Source: Hyphomicrobiales bacterium (lineage in GTDB: Bacteria > Pseudomonadota > Alphaproteobacteria > Rhizobiales > Aestuariivirgaceae). From it: a DNA stretch of 6,871 nucleotides. Positions 1 to 5,431 of the stretch are shown piece after piece (within the stretch, counting starts at the first letter, position 1; each line of letters starts with the position of its first letter). The notes under the pieces are model-generated. The model made no database searches and had not been told where the DNA came from. It was given only the letters and a program-made list of their open reading frames with translations. Made by a program: the position numbers and the translations under genes. The stretch is from assembly GCA_020029455.1 (NCBI GenBank), contig JAIBJH010000145.1, positions 1 to 6,871 of the forward strand. Direction: 5' to 3'.

Positions 1-446
1 AGATCCTGCAACAATTTCACCTGTTCAGCAGTCGGGTCGCGCGGGACCGTATCCATCGCACAGAGCGCACCAATATTATGGCCGGCCGGCGTATTCAGCG
101 GCGATCCAATATAGAAGCGGATGAACGGTTCACCGAGGACCAGCGGGCTTTTTGCAAATCGCGGATCTGCATGTGCATCGCGGATGATCATCGGTTCGTT
201 GAGTTGGATCGTGTGGGTGCAAAATGAAATATCACGCGCTGTCTCGCAGGCGCTGACGCCAATTCTTGATTTGAACCATTGCCGGTCGGCAGCAACAAGC
301 GAAACCACGGCCATTGGCGTCTGAAGAGTCATTTTTGCCAGACGTGTGATGCGGTCGAATGATTCTTCGGGAGGCGTGTCGAGAATGGCATAGGCGTTGA
401 GATCACGCAGACGAAGCTTTTCCTGCTCACTGATGGTGCCGCTCAT
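1..446 (-). CDS. GAF-domain sensory protein, C-terminus beyond left edge
   Basis: The reading frame is open from an ATG at 446 to the window edge, giving 148 residues. The N-terminus has the pattern common to stand-alone and signalling GAF proteins: a short helix, then AYAILDTPPEESFDRI at about residues 18-33, DRQWFKS at 54-60, SFCTH at 74-78, and GSPLNTPAGHNIGALCAMD at about 114-132. The GAF fold is therefore nearly complete. GAF domains bind small ligands or chromophores in the cytoplasm and usually control an attached output. What follows is unseen: it could end soon, or continue into a histidine kinase, GGDEF or other output domain. The start codon overlaps the stop of the upstream small gene (ATGA, 446-443), so the two are probably translated together. 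Family assignment is firm; ligand and output are unknown. Confidence 0.88.
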   Translation of the reverse strand, partial: MSGTISEQEKLRLRDLNAYAILDTPPEESFDRITRLAKMTLQTPMAVVSLVAADRQWFKSRIGVSACETARDISFCTHTIQLNEPMIIRDAHADPRFAKSPLVLGEPFIRFYIGSPLNTPAGHNIGALCAMDTVPRDPTAEQVKLLQD

Positions 447-676
447 TGTTCCGCGCCTTTCATCATCTGGCCGAGCGTATGGAGCAGTTCGCGCTCGTAT
501 TCTTCGAACACAGAGAGCACATTGCGGTCTATTTCCTGATTATCCATGCCGAGGCTGCGGAGAGTCCCCGCCAATGTTTCCAAATTTTCGCAATGCCGTT
601 TCACGCTCTGCTGAAGCGCAGGCACTGATGAGACGGCTGCAAGTCTGTTCTTAGCAACTGACAAGGCATCATTCAT
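443..676 (-). CDS. Small helical protein of unknown function, coupled to GAF gene
   Basis: This is a 77-residue protein that I do not recognise. It has no signal peptide, membrane segment or metal motif. The sequence is charged and looks wholly alpha-helical, with heptad-like Leu/Val spacing (for example ALQQSVKRHCENLETLAGTL) and a C-terminal stretch rich in Glu/Leu, compatible with a helical hairpin or coiled coil. There are two in-frame ATGs, at 682 and 676. I prefer 676 because the AAGGG Shine-Dalgarno lies 9 bases from it but only 3 from the ATG at 682. Its TGA stop overlaps the GAF gene's ATG by the ATGA arrangement. This implies translational coupling and, by inference, a partner or regulatory role with the GAF protein. 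That function is a guess from position alone. Confidence 0.7.
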   Translation of the reverse strand: MNDALSVAKNRLAAVSSVPALQQSVKRHCENLETLAGTLRSLGMDNQEIDRNVLSVFEEYERELLHTLGQMMKGAEQ

Positions 677-954
677 GAGCATTGTCCCTTCAGCTCGAAT
701 GGATCATGAATTGTAGGCGGCAAATGCTGACATAATCTTAAGTTTCTCCGTTACTGCTTGGAAATGGCTTACGCGCCACCTTCGCCCGCGCATGAGTGTC
801 GAGGGCCAGCAGCAAGGACAACTTGATTTGTCTTGTAGTTGTGGAAGATTGATCAATGCGCGTGCGGCATTCATCAGGGCAAACATGTGCTTCGGTGAAG
901 ACCCGCGATGCTTGTTACAGTCTAGATAGCTTCAAAACAGGCCATGCCGATAGA
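677..954. other. Intergenic stretch without a convincing gene
   Basis: I see no supportable gene here. A 60-codon minus-strand frame at 704-886 has a Cys/Trp/Arg-scattered composition, no Shine-Dalgarno and no recognisable motif, so I treat it as chance. On the minus strand, TACAAT (plus-strand attgta, 710-715) matches the sigma-70 -10 consensus at 5 of 6 positions. It lies about 33 bases before the small gene's ATG at 676, so it could be that operon's -10 element. No good -35 hexamer stands 16-18 bases upstream of it. No tRNA or known RNA structure was seen. Confidence 0.4.
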
Positions 955-991
955 AACGGCGGCTCGAAGCGCAATTGCTCCAGCCGCCGTT
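955..991 (-). terminator. Hairpin downstream of gfa, probable terminator
   Basis: AACGGCGGCT (955-964) and AGCCGCCGTT (982-991) form a perfect 10-bp GC-rich stem around a 17-base loop. The loop itself contains a small AGC/GCT inner repeat. Read on the minus strand, the structure begins 17 bases after the gfa stop codon and ends in GTTTCTATC, so the T-tract is short and interrupted. It may work as an intrinsic terminator of the frmA-gfa transcript or simply as a 3' stabilising hairpin. The inverted repeat is certain; the terminating role is inferred. Confidence 0.6.
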
Positions 992-1008
992 CCACCATGT
1001 AGACGCGG

Positions 1009-1653
1009 TTAGCTCTCGCGATAGGCGCCGGATTTTTTGGCAGCACCGATGGCAAGATAGTCCATCAAGCCAGGATTGAGGCAGTCATAGGGTTCCAACC
1101 CAAGCTGTTTCAGACGCTTGCGGATGGCGGGCATTTTGGACGGCGGAACGCCACTCTCGATGACCGAAGAAACAAAGGCCGCAAAGCCCGGGGGCGACCA
1201 GCCTTTGTCTTTCGACAATTCGGTGTGGATGAAGCTCAGGCCCTGGAACGGGTGGCCCTCACGTCTCACAGGACCATACATATGAGCGCCGCAGCCCGTG
1301 CAAGCATGGCGGAGGATGAGCGCGTTGTCATCGACGATCCGGAGTTTGTGCTCATTGGCCAAAACCTTGACCTTGTCAGTGGGTGCAACAGCCACCACGG
1401 AGAAGACGGCGCCCTCAGGTTTCCAGCACTTGGTGCAGCCACAGGCATGATTGTGCGCTGACTGTGATGAAATCTCCACCACCACGGGATCAGTGGCGCA
1501 GTTGCAGGTGAGCTTGCCGCCAGCAAAGCCCTTCTTTGCTGATTTGGCAAAGCCACGGTCAATTGCCGGATGAAGGGCGATGGCCAGTGCCTTGGCTTTC
1601 GTGGGTTTTTTCTTTGCGGGTTTCTTTGCTTTTTTTGCAGACTTTTTTGCCAT
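1009..1653 (-). CDS. gfa: Glutathione-dependent formaldehyde-activating enzyme (Gfa)
   Basis: Gfa, of 214 residues here, promotes condensation of formaldehyde with glutathione to S-hydroxymethylglutathione, the substrate of FrmA, in the cytoplasm. The core matches the family closely. Zinc ligands are visible as CNC at 50-52 with CTGC at 118-121 (structural site) and CGCTKC at 71-76 (second site). Other conserved blocks are AHNHACGCTKCWKPEGA, HMYG, FAAFVSSVIESG and LGLEPYDCL. The start at 1653 has a GGGAG sequence 10 bases upstream; upstream in-frame codons run into frmA and lack family similarity. Compared with usual Gfa proteins of about 190 residues, it carries an extra Lys/Ala/Pro-rich tail (residues 1-21). 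No ATG, GTG or TTG codon lies between this tail and the conserved core, so the tail must be translated if 1653 is the start. It follows frmA by 40 bases in an apparent operon. Confidence 0.93.
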   Translation of the reverse strand: MAKKSAKKAKKPAKKKPTKAKALAIALHPAIDRGFAKSAKKGFAGGKLTCNCATDPVVVEISSQSAHNHACGCTKCWKPEGAVFSVVAVAPTDKVKVLANEHKLRIVDDNALILRHACTGCGAHMYGPVRREGHPFQGLSFIHTELSKDKGWSPPGFAAFVSSVIESGVPPSKMPAIRKRLKQLGLEPYDCLNPGLMDYLAIGAAKKSGAYRES

Positions 1654-1693
1654 GTGTTTCTTTCTCCCTTTTGCTGAACCGTTGAACAGTTCT

Positions 1694-2821
1694 TCAGAAA
1701 ACAACGACGCTGCGGATCGACTTTCCTGCATGCATCAATTCAAAGGCCTTGTTGATGTCTTCAAGCGGCATGGTGTGGGTGATCATCGGGTCTATCTGAA
1801 TCTTGCCGTCCATGTACCAGTCTACGATCTTGGGCACATCGGTGCGGCCACGCGCGCCACCGAAGGCTGTTCCTTTCCAGACGCGGCCTGTGACAAGCTG
1901 GAACGGACGCGTTGAGATTTCCTGGCCCGCGCCCGCAACGCCGATGACGATGGATTGGCCCCAGCCGCGATGGGCAGCTTCCAAGGCCATGCGCATCACT
2001 TTCACATTGCCGGTGCAATCGAATGTATAGTCGGCCCCGCCGATCTGGTCGGCACCGCGCTTTGTCATGTTGACGAGGTGGGGGACGAGGTCGCCCTGAA
2101 TATCGGAGGGGTTGACAAAATGGGTCATGCCAAAACGCTCGCCCCATTCCTTCTTTCCGTTGTTGACGTCAACACCGATGATCATGTCGGCACCCGCAAG
2201 CTTGAGGCCCTGGATGACGTTAAGTCCGATGCCGCCCAGGCCGAAGACCACGGCCGTTGCGCCGGCTTCGACCTTCGCGGTGTTGATGACGGCTCCGATG
2301 CCCGTGGTGACACCGCAGCCGATGTAACAAATCTTGTCGAAGGGAGCCTTTTCATTCACCTTGGCGACCGCGATCTCCGGCAGCACCGTATAGTTGGAAA
2401 AGGTGGAGCAGCCCATGTAGTGGTGGATCTTCTTGCCCAGGTACGAGAAGCGCGAGGTGCCGTCCGGCATGACGCCTTGGCCCTGTGTTGCGCGGATCGC
2501 CGTGCAAAGATTGGTTTTGCGCGACAGGCAGGACGGGCATTCGCGGCATTCCGGTGTGTAAAGCGGGATGACATGATCGCCCTTCTTGAGCGATTTCACG
2601 CCGGGGCTGACATCCACAACCATGCCCGCGCCTTCATGGCCCAGAATGGCAGGAAAGAGGCCTTCCGGATCAGCTCCGGATAGTGTGAACTCATCGGTGT
2701 GGCAGATGCCCGTGGCCTTGACTTCAACGAGAACTTCGCCAGCCTTTGGTCCTTCGAGGTCAACCTCAACGATTTCCAGCGGTTTCTTCGCCTCAAAGGC
2801 CACTGCAGCGCGCGACTTCAT
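1694..2821 (-). CDS. frmA: S-(hydroxymethyl)glutathione dehydrogenase / class III alcohol dehydrogenase
   Basis: This 375-residue cytoplasmic enzyme oxidises S-hydroxymethylglutathione with NAD+ to S-formylglutathione, the central step of glutathione-dependent formaldehyde detoxification. The start MKSRAAVAFEAKKPLEIVE matches the family N-terminus; a GTG seven codons upstream (2842) is possible but unlikely. Catalytic zinc ligands are C40, H62 (GHEGAG) and C169 (GCGVTTGIGAV). Structural zinc cysteines are C92, C95, C98 and C106. The Rossmann motif GLGGIG is at 194-199. The blocks HRGWGQS, STRPFQLVTGRVWKG and AFGG identify class III enzymes rather than simple alcohol dehydrogenases. A few extra residues appear around NMTKRGADQIGGADYTFD. 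It is transcribed with gfa. The hydrolase (fghA/frmB) that would complete the route is not in the window. Other names in use are adhC, flhA and adhI. Confidence 0.96.
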   Translation of the reverse strand: MKSRAAVAFEAKKPLEIVEVDLEGPKAGEVLVEVKATGICHTDEFTLSGADPEGLFPAILGHEGAGMVVDVSPGVKSLKKGDHVIPLYTPECRECPSCLSRKTNLCTAIRATQGQGVMPDGTSRFSYLGKKIHHYMGCSTFSNYTVLPEIAVAKVNEKAPFDKICYIGCGVTTGIGAVINTAKVEAGATAVVFGLGGIGLNVIQGLKLAGADMIIGVDVNNGKKEWGERFGMTHFVNPSDIQGDLVPHLVNMTKRGADQIGGADYTFDCTGNVKVMRMALEAAHRGWGQSIVIGVAGAGQEISTRPFQLVTGRVWKGTAFGGARGRTDVPKIVDWYMDGKIQIDPMITHTMPLEDINKAFELMHAGKSIRSVVVF

Positions 2822-2853
2822 GACTCCCCCGCACCTTCTCACTGAAAATGGCG

Positions 2854-2882
2854 ACTATTCCACAGCAGCGGGATACTGTCCA
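2854..2882 (-). promoter_or_regulatory. Candidate sigma-70 promoter of frmA-gfa
   Basis: On the minus strand, TGGACA (2882-2877, 5 of 6 to TTGACA) is separated by exactly 17 bases from AATAGT (2859-2854, 4 of 6 to TATAAT). Transcription would start near 2847, leaving a leader of about 26 bases before the frmA ATG. The -35 element overlaps the end of a dyad at 2880-2899. Hexamers and spacing are read directly; promoter activity is inferred. Confidence 0.45.
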
Positions 2883-2899
2883 CATGACACGTCATGCGG
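2880..2899. promoter_or_regulatory. Dyad symmetry at the frmA -35 region, possible operator
   Basis: The pattern CC-n-CATGAC-nn-GTCATG-n-GG is a 20-base interrupted palindrome in which 8 of 10 positions in each arm pair. It overlaps the candidate frmA -35 hexamer at 2877-2882. Dyads placed like this are typical of dimeric regulator sites. I do not recognise the regulator. Four bases further on lies a separate perfect 10-bp palindrome, CTATCGATAG (2904-2913). Confidence 0.4.
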
Positions 2900-2942
2900 T
2901 GTCCTATCGATAGATCCGATGCGTTTGGGGTTGGAGACAGCT

Positions 2943-3299
2943 CTATTTCTTGGCGTGAAGGGAAATGGCGCGGACCGTCGGCCGATCACCGCCTGAAGTT
3001 TCAACGTGGCACTTGCACTTGCTCGTCAAGGCATTTGCCAGGAGAAGCAGCCGTGGAACGGAAGCTTCGGCCAAGGCGAACTGATGACGCTTGCCGCGCT
3101 TGTCTTTCAGCACAAAGGAAGTGGCATCACCTTCGCCAACAGCCACTTCATCGATTCGTCCGGCGAAAGATGTCTTTGGCGCTTTTTTCTTGCCGGGCTT
3201 GGCTTTGTCCGCGGCTTTCGAAAGCTTGGGCGGCTTAGGCATTGGGCCATCCGTCTTCGCAATATTGGCCTCAGACTCTCCGGCGATCTGTTCACTCAT
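2943..3299 (-). CDS. Hypothetical protein with Lys/Pro-rich N-terminus
   Basis: This is a 118-residue protein whose function I do not recognise. The ATG at 3299 has a good Shine-Dalgarno, GGGAG, 8 bases upstream, which supports a real gene. Residues 1-20 are acidic/polar. Residues 21-43 are rich in Lys, Pro and Ala and probably disordered. Residues 44-117 alternate hydrophobic and charged residues (FAGRIDEVAV, TSFVLKDKRGKRHQFAL, CKCHVE, TVRAISLH) around one Leu-rich helix (RLLLLANAL), like a small beta-barrel or OB-like fold. That fold guess is an inference. There is no signal peptide or membrane segment. It lies 68 bases after btaB on the same strand, so it could be read from the bta promoter. 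It is separated by a 121-base gap, holding its own promoter elements, from frmA downstream. Confidence 0.75.
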   Translation of the reverse strand: MSEQIAGESEANIAKTDGPMPKPPKLSKAADKAKPGKKKAPKTSFAGRIDEVAVGEGDATSFVLKDKRGKRHQFALAEASVPRLLLLANALTSKCKCHVETSGGDRPTVRAISLHAKK

Positions 3300-3351
3300 G
3301 GATTTGCGCTCCCACTCACGGCGAGGGCGGAGTCAAGTTCACGCAAACAGC

Positions 3352-3368
3352 AAAATCAAGCTGATTTT
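3352..3368 (-). terminator. Weak AT-rich hairpin at the end of btaB
   Basis: AAAATCA (3352-3358) and TGATTTT (3362-3368) form a 7-bp stem with a 3-base loop. It sits immediately at the btaB stop codon, and on the minus strand its 3' arm ends in TTTT. The stem has a single GC pair, so any termination would be weak and readthrough into the 118-residue gene is plausible. The repeat is seen; its function is uncertain. Confidence 0.3.
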
Positions 3369-4090
3369 TATGACAGTTGTGTGACGGTTTTCTCGGCGGA
3401 ATTGAACAAGGTGAGATGCGCGGCATAGCCCCGATGGCTGTGCCAAAAGGAAAGCAGAAGGACTTCTTCAACAGCAATGTCGCGGCCCACGCTTGCGAGA
3501 TTTTCGCGGCGCGTCACGCCGAATCTTGTCAGCCAATGGTCAAGTGTTGTTTTCGCCAGCCGCGGAAGTCCATCGCATGAACCAAAATCCACCACATGCA
3601 ATTCCCCGCCCGGGCGCAGGAGCGATGCAGCATGTGCAAGTGCCTGTGTCCAAGAGGGGATCATCGACAACGTGTAAGAGAAATAGATGCGGTCAAAGCT
3701 GTCCTCGCCGAAGGAGGACAAGGGATTGAAGGTCACCGCGTCGGCCTGCGCCAGGCGGGTGCGTCTTTCGAGGCCAGAGGCGAAAATGTTTTTTCCCGCG
3801 CTCTTCAGCATTTCGTCCGAGATGTCACAGCCAAAAAGCCGCGCGTTGGGGTAGAGTTTTCCTGCTATTGCGAGGTTGCGCGCCGTGCCGCAGCCAATTT
3901 CGAGGATCGATCCGCCGGGTAGGCAATTGAGGTCGCGGAGCAATTGATCGCGGCCCAGCAGATAGTACTTCCGCGTTACGTCATAGATATGGCGCTGCAG
4001 CCGGTACATCCGGTCCATGGACTGCCGGCCCTCTTCGGCTGTATCGGCGGCGTATTCAGTCCATACATTCATAGAGGTGGAATCCGCCAT
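3368..4090 (-). CDS. btaB: BtaB, SAM-dependent N-methyltransferase for betaine lipid synthesis
   Basis: BtaB adds three methyl groups from SAM to the amino group of diacylglyceryl-homoserine, giving the betaine lipid DGTS at the cytoplasmic membrane. With the start at 4090 it has 240 residues. The family signature MYRLQRHIYDVTRKYYLLGRD lies at about residues 28-48. SAM-binding motif I, LEIGCGTARN, is at 63-72, the acidic loop GCDIS at 87-91, and SYTLSMIPSW at 138-147. LLRPGGELHVVDFG marks the later strand of the Rossmann-like fold. Two starts are possible, ATG 4090 (MADSTS...) and ATG 4072 (MNVWTEY...); neither has a strong Shine-Dalgarno. Both lie inside the 3' end of btaA, overlapping it by 35 or 17 bases, which suggests translational coupling. 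In-frame codons upstream of 4090 lie within btaA and look unrelated to the family. Confidence 0.93.
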   Translation of the reverse strand: MADSTSMNVWTEYAADTAEEGRQSMDRMYRLQRHIYDVTRKYYLLGRDQLLRDLNCLPGGSILEIGCGTARNLAIAGKLYPNARLFGCDISDEMLKSAGKNIFASGLERRTRLAQADAVTFNPLSSFGEDSFDRIYFSYTLSMIPSWTQALAHAASLLRPGGELHVVDFGSCDGLPRLAKTTLDHWLTRFGVTRRENLASVGRDIAVEEVLLLSFWHSHRGYAAHLTLFNSAEKTVTQLS

Positions 4091-5297
4091 AGATTGAGGA
4101 ACGGTCACGGGCGCAGAGTTCGCGGGATTTGTCTTCGTGATAGCTCCAGCGAGCCAGGATATCAGCCGGAACGCGGCCAGGCAGGATGGTCGCCTCGCCC
4201 GCGGTCCTGAAGATGACGCGGGCGCCGGGCGCGGCCGCCGCATCAATGGCGGTCCAGAGCTTGACCAGCTGCTCATCTGTCATCCAGTCCTGGGCATCAA
4301 GAAGGACGAAGCGGTCAATGCTGCGCGGCTGCATGCCTGCCAGCACGTCAGTGATAGAAGACTGCTTCACGTCGATGCGACTGGCGCGCTCGCGCACTAC
4401 TGAAAAGTTGCGCCGCTCGAGATAAGGTGGAACCTGCCCTGTCTCGCCTGCGGCATAGCGGCGGCCGAAGGCCTGCCAGGCGAAATAGTTTCTCTCCACC
4501 GGAAAGTCACAGGCGAGCACCCGCAGGCGCTCGAGCAAGACGTCGTACATGGGCCTGCCGCCGCACAGCGCTTCATATTGTGCGGGCGGAATCCCCAAGC
4601 CAAACAGCGACGCCCGGTAGGAGGTCAGGTATCGCAGGAACCTGTTGTCAAAGAGCGGCGCGATGTGACGTTCAAAGTAGGTGCGCTGCTCGGCAAGAGA
4701 CTGGCACGACAGCAAGCCTTCCAATCTGCGGCCAGAAATCCTTGCAAAGCCGTGTCCAGCAGCAATGAACCGACCCAACAGGCCCTTGCGGTAGAGGCCA
4801 GTCTTGAAGGCCGAAAGCCGCCGGCCAAACAAGCTGCGGCGTTCCCAATAGGCTCGCGTCTCGCGGTCGAGATGCGTCTTCAGATATTCGTGGTAGCTTC
4901 GAATATTGGCAGCAGCATTGGCCTTGCCGAAGAAGAGATAGAAATCCTCCCATGTGGGGAGATGGCGGGCGGCGGCGATCTTGAGGCGCAGTAGCGCCAC
5001 ATGGGCCGGACTCAAATCCACGGCGGTAATCCCCGCCGGATTTGCCGTGAGATAGCTCATGACATTGCAGCCGCCGGAGGCGATGGTCACAATATGATGG
5101 TGAGGCTCAATCTCCATGGCCTCCAGATCAACAACGGGGTCTTCCCAGATCTGTGGATAGACGAGGCCCCTGAAGCCTGCCTCGAAGAGCCATTCCAGGA
5201 CGCCTTCGATGCTGGCGATGCTGTTTCGCCGCACGGCACTGCGCAGGAGCCTGCCCGTCTGGCTCCATCCTGTTTCCGGTAACGATAGTGTCGACAT
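4056..5297 (-). CDS. btaA: BtaA, SAM:diacylglycerol 3-amino-3-carboxypropyltransferase
   Basis: BtaA catalyses the first committed step of betaine lipid synthesis: it transfers the 3-amino-3-carboxypropyl group of SAM to diacylglycerol, forming diacylglyceryl-homoserine. The protein has 413 residues, normal for the family (DUF3419). Recognisable blocks are LVYPQIWEDP (about 45-54), the SAM-binding segment IASGGCNVMSYL (72-83), AVDLSPAHVALLRLK (92-106), a basic middle region suited to membrane contact, YFAWQAFGRRY (271-281), FVLLDAQDWM (330-339), VIFRTAGE (361-368) and a C-terminal RDRSSIYGGFHLYE. There is no transmembrane segment. A GTG at 5300 directly precedes the ATG at 5297; AAGGA is 5 bases from the ATG but only 2 from the GTG, so 5297 is preferred. 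It is divergent from plcP and overlaps btaB. Confidence 0.95.
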   Translation of the reverse strand: MSTLSLPETGWSQTGRLLRSAVRRNSIASIEGVLEWLFEAGFRGLVYPQIWEDPVVDLEAMEIEPHHHIVTIASGGCNVMSYLTANPAGITAVDLSPAHVALLRLKIAAARHLPTWEDFYLFFGKANAAANIRSYHEYLKTHLDRETRAYWERRSLFGRRLSAFKTGLYRKGLLGRFIAAGHGFARISGRRLEGLLSCQSLAEQRTYFERHIAPLFDNRFLRYLTSYRASLFGLGIPPAQYEALCGGRPMYDVLLERLRVLACDFPVERNYFAWQAFGRRYAAGETGQVPPYLERRNFSVVRERASRIDVKQSSITDVLAGMQPRSIDRFVLLDAQDWMTDEQLVKLWTAIDAAAAPGARVIFRTAGEATILPGRVPADILARWSYHEDKSRELCARDRSSIYGGFHLYECMD

Positions 5298-5343
5298 CAC
5301 AATCCTTGCGCTGCGTTTCAGAAACCGCTGCTAGTCCCGTTCT

Positions 5344-5361
5344 GTGACAGTCTTGTTGCGG
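5344..5361 (-). promoter_or_regulatory. Possible Pho box facing btaA (weak)
   Basis: Read on the minus strand, CCGCAAC-AAGA-CTGTCAC has one half fully matching the CTGTCAY Pho half-site and one half matching at 4 of 7, with the usual 4-base spacer. It ends 46 bases before the btaA ATG, a sensible promoter position. A candidate -10 (TAGCAG) lies 10 bases downstream but is poor. One good half-site could occur by chance. Confidence 0.35.
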
Positions 5362-5374
5362 AGGCTGACGCAGG

Positions 5375-5392
5375 CCGTCATTCAACAGTCAT
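5375..5392 (+). promoter_or_regulatory. Pho-box-like direct repeat facing plcP
   Basis: CCGTCAT-TCAA-CAGTCAT consists of two 7-mers, each matching CTGTCAT at 6 of 7 positions and separated by exactly 4 bases. This 11-base period is the known architecture of PhoB operators. It ends 39 bases before the plcP ATG. Activation of plcP by PhoB in phosphate starvation would agree with published work on the Sinorhizobium gene. No clear -10 hexamer follows, which is the weak point. The repeat is seen; binding is inferred. Confidence 0.62.
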
Positions 5393-5431
5393 GCAAATCA
5401 AGGAAGGAGCGAGCCGACTGACCGAGGTTTC

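Noticed and set aside
818..842. ACAACT...AGTTGT inverted repeat in the intergenic stretch
   Set aside because: It is only a 6-bp stem with a 13-base loop, has no T-tract and no positional logic, and is compatible with chance.
704..886. Minus-strand 60-codon frame in the intergenic stretch
   Set aside because: It has no Shine-Dalgarno, its composition is unlike a folded protein and it has no motif. It also covers the likely promoter of the small gene/GAF pair.
1955..2683. Long plus-strand open frame (242 codons) opposite frmA
   Set aside because: It is antisense to a clearly real, fully conserved frmA and shows no domain motif. Long antisense frames are expected in GC-rich coding DNA.
2586..2996. 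Plus-strand frame of 136 codons crossing the frmA promoter
   Set aside because: It covers the start of frmA, the intergenic region and the end of the 118-residue gene, with no recognisable motif.
4091..4276. N-terminal extension of btaB by 62 codons
   Set aside because: The extension (Pro/Ser/Arg-rich) lies wholly in the alternate frame of btaA and resembles no BtaB N-terminus.
4578..4994. Plus-strand frame of 138 codons within btaA
   Set aside because: It is antisense to the well-conserved btaA middle region and has no independent support.
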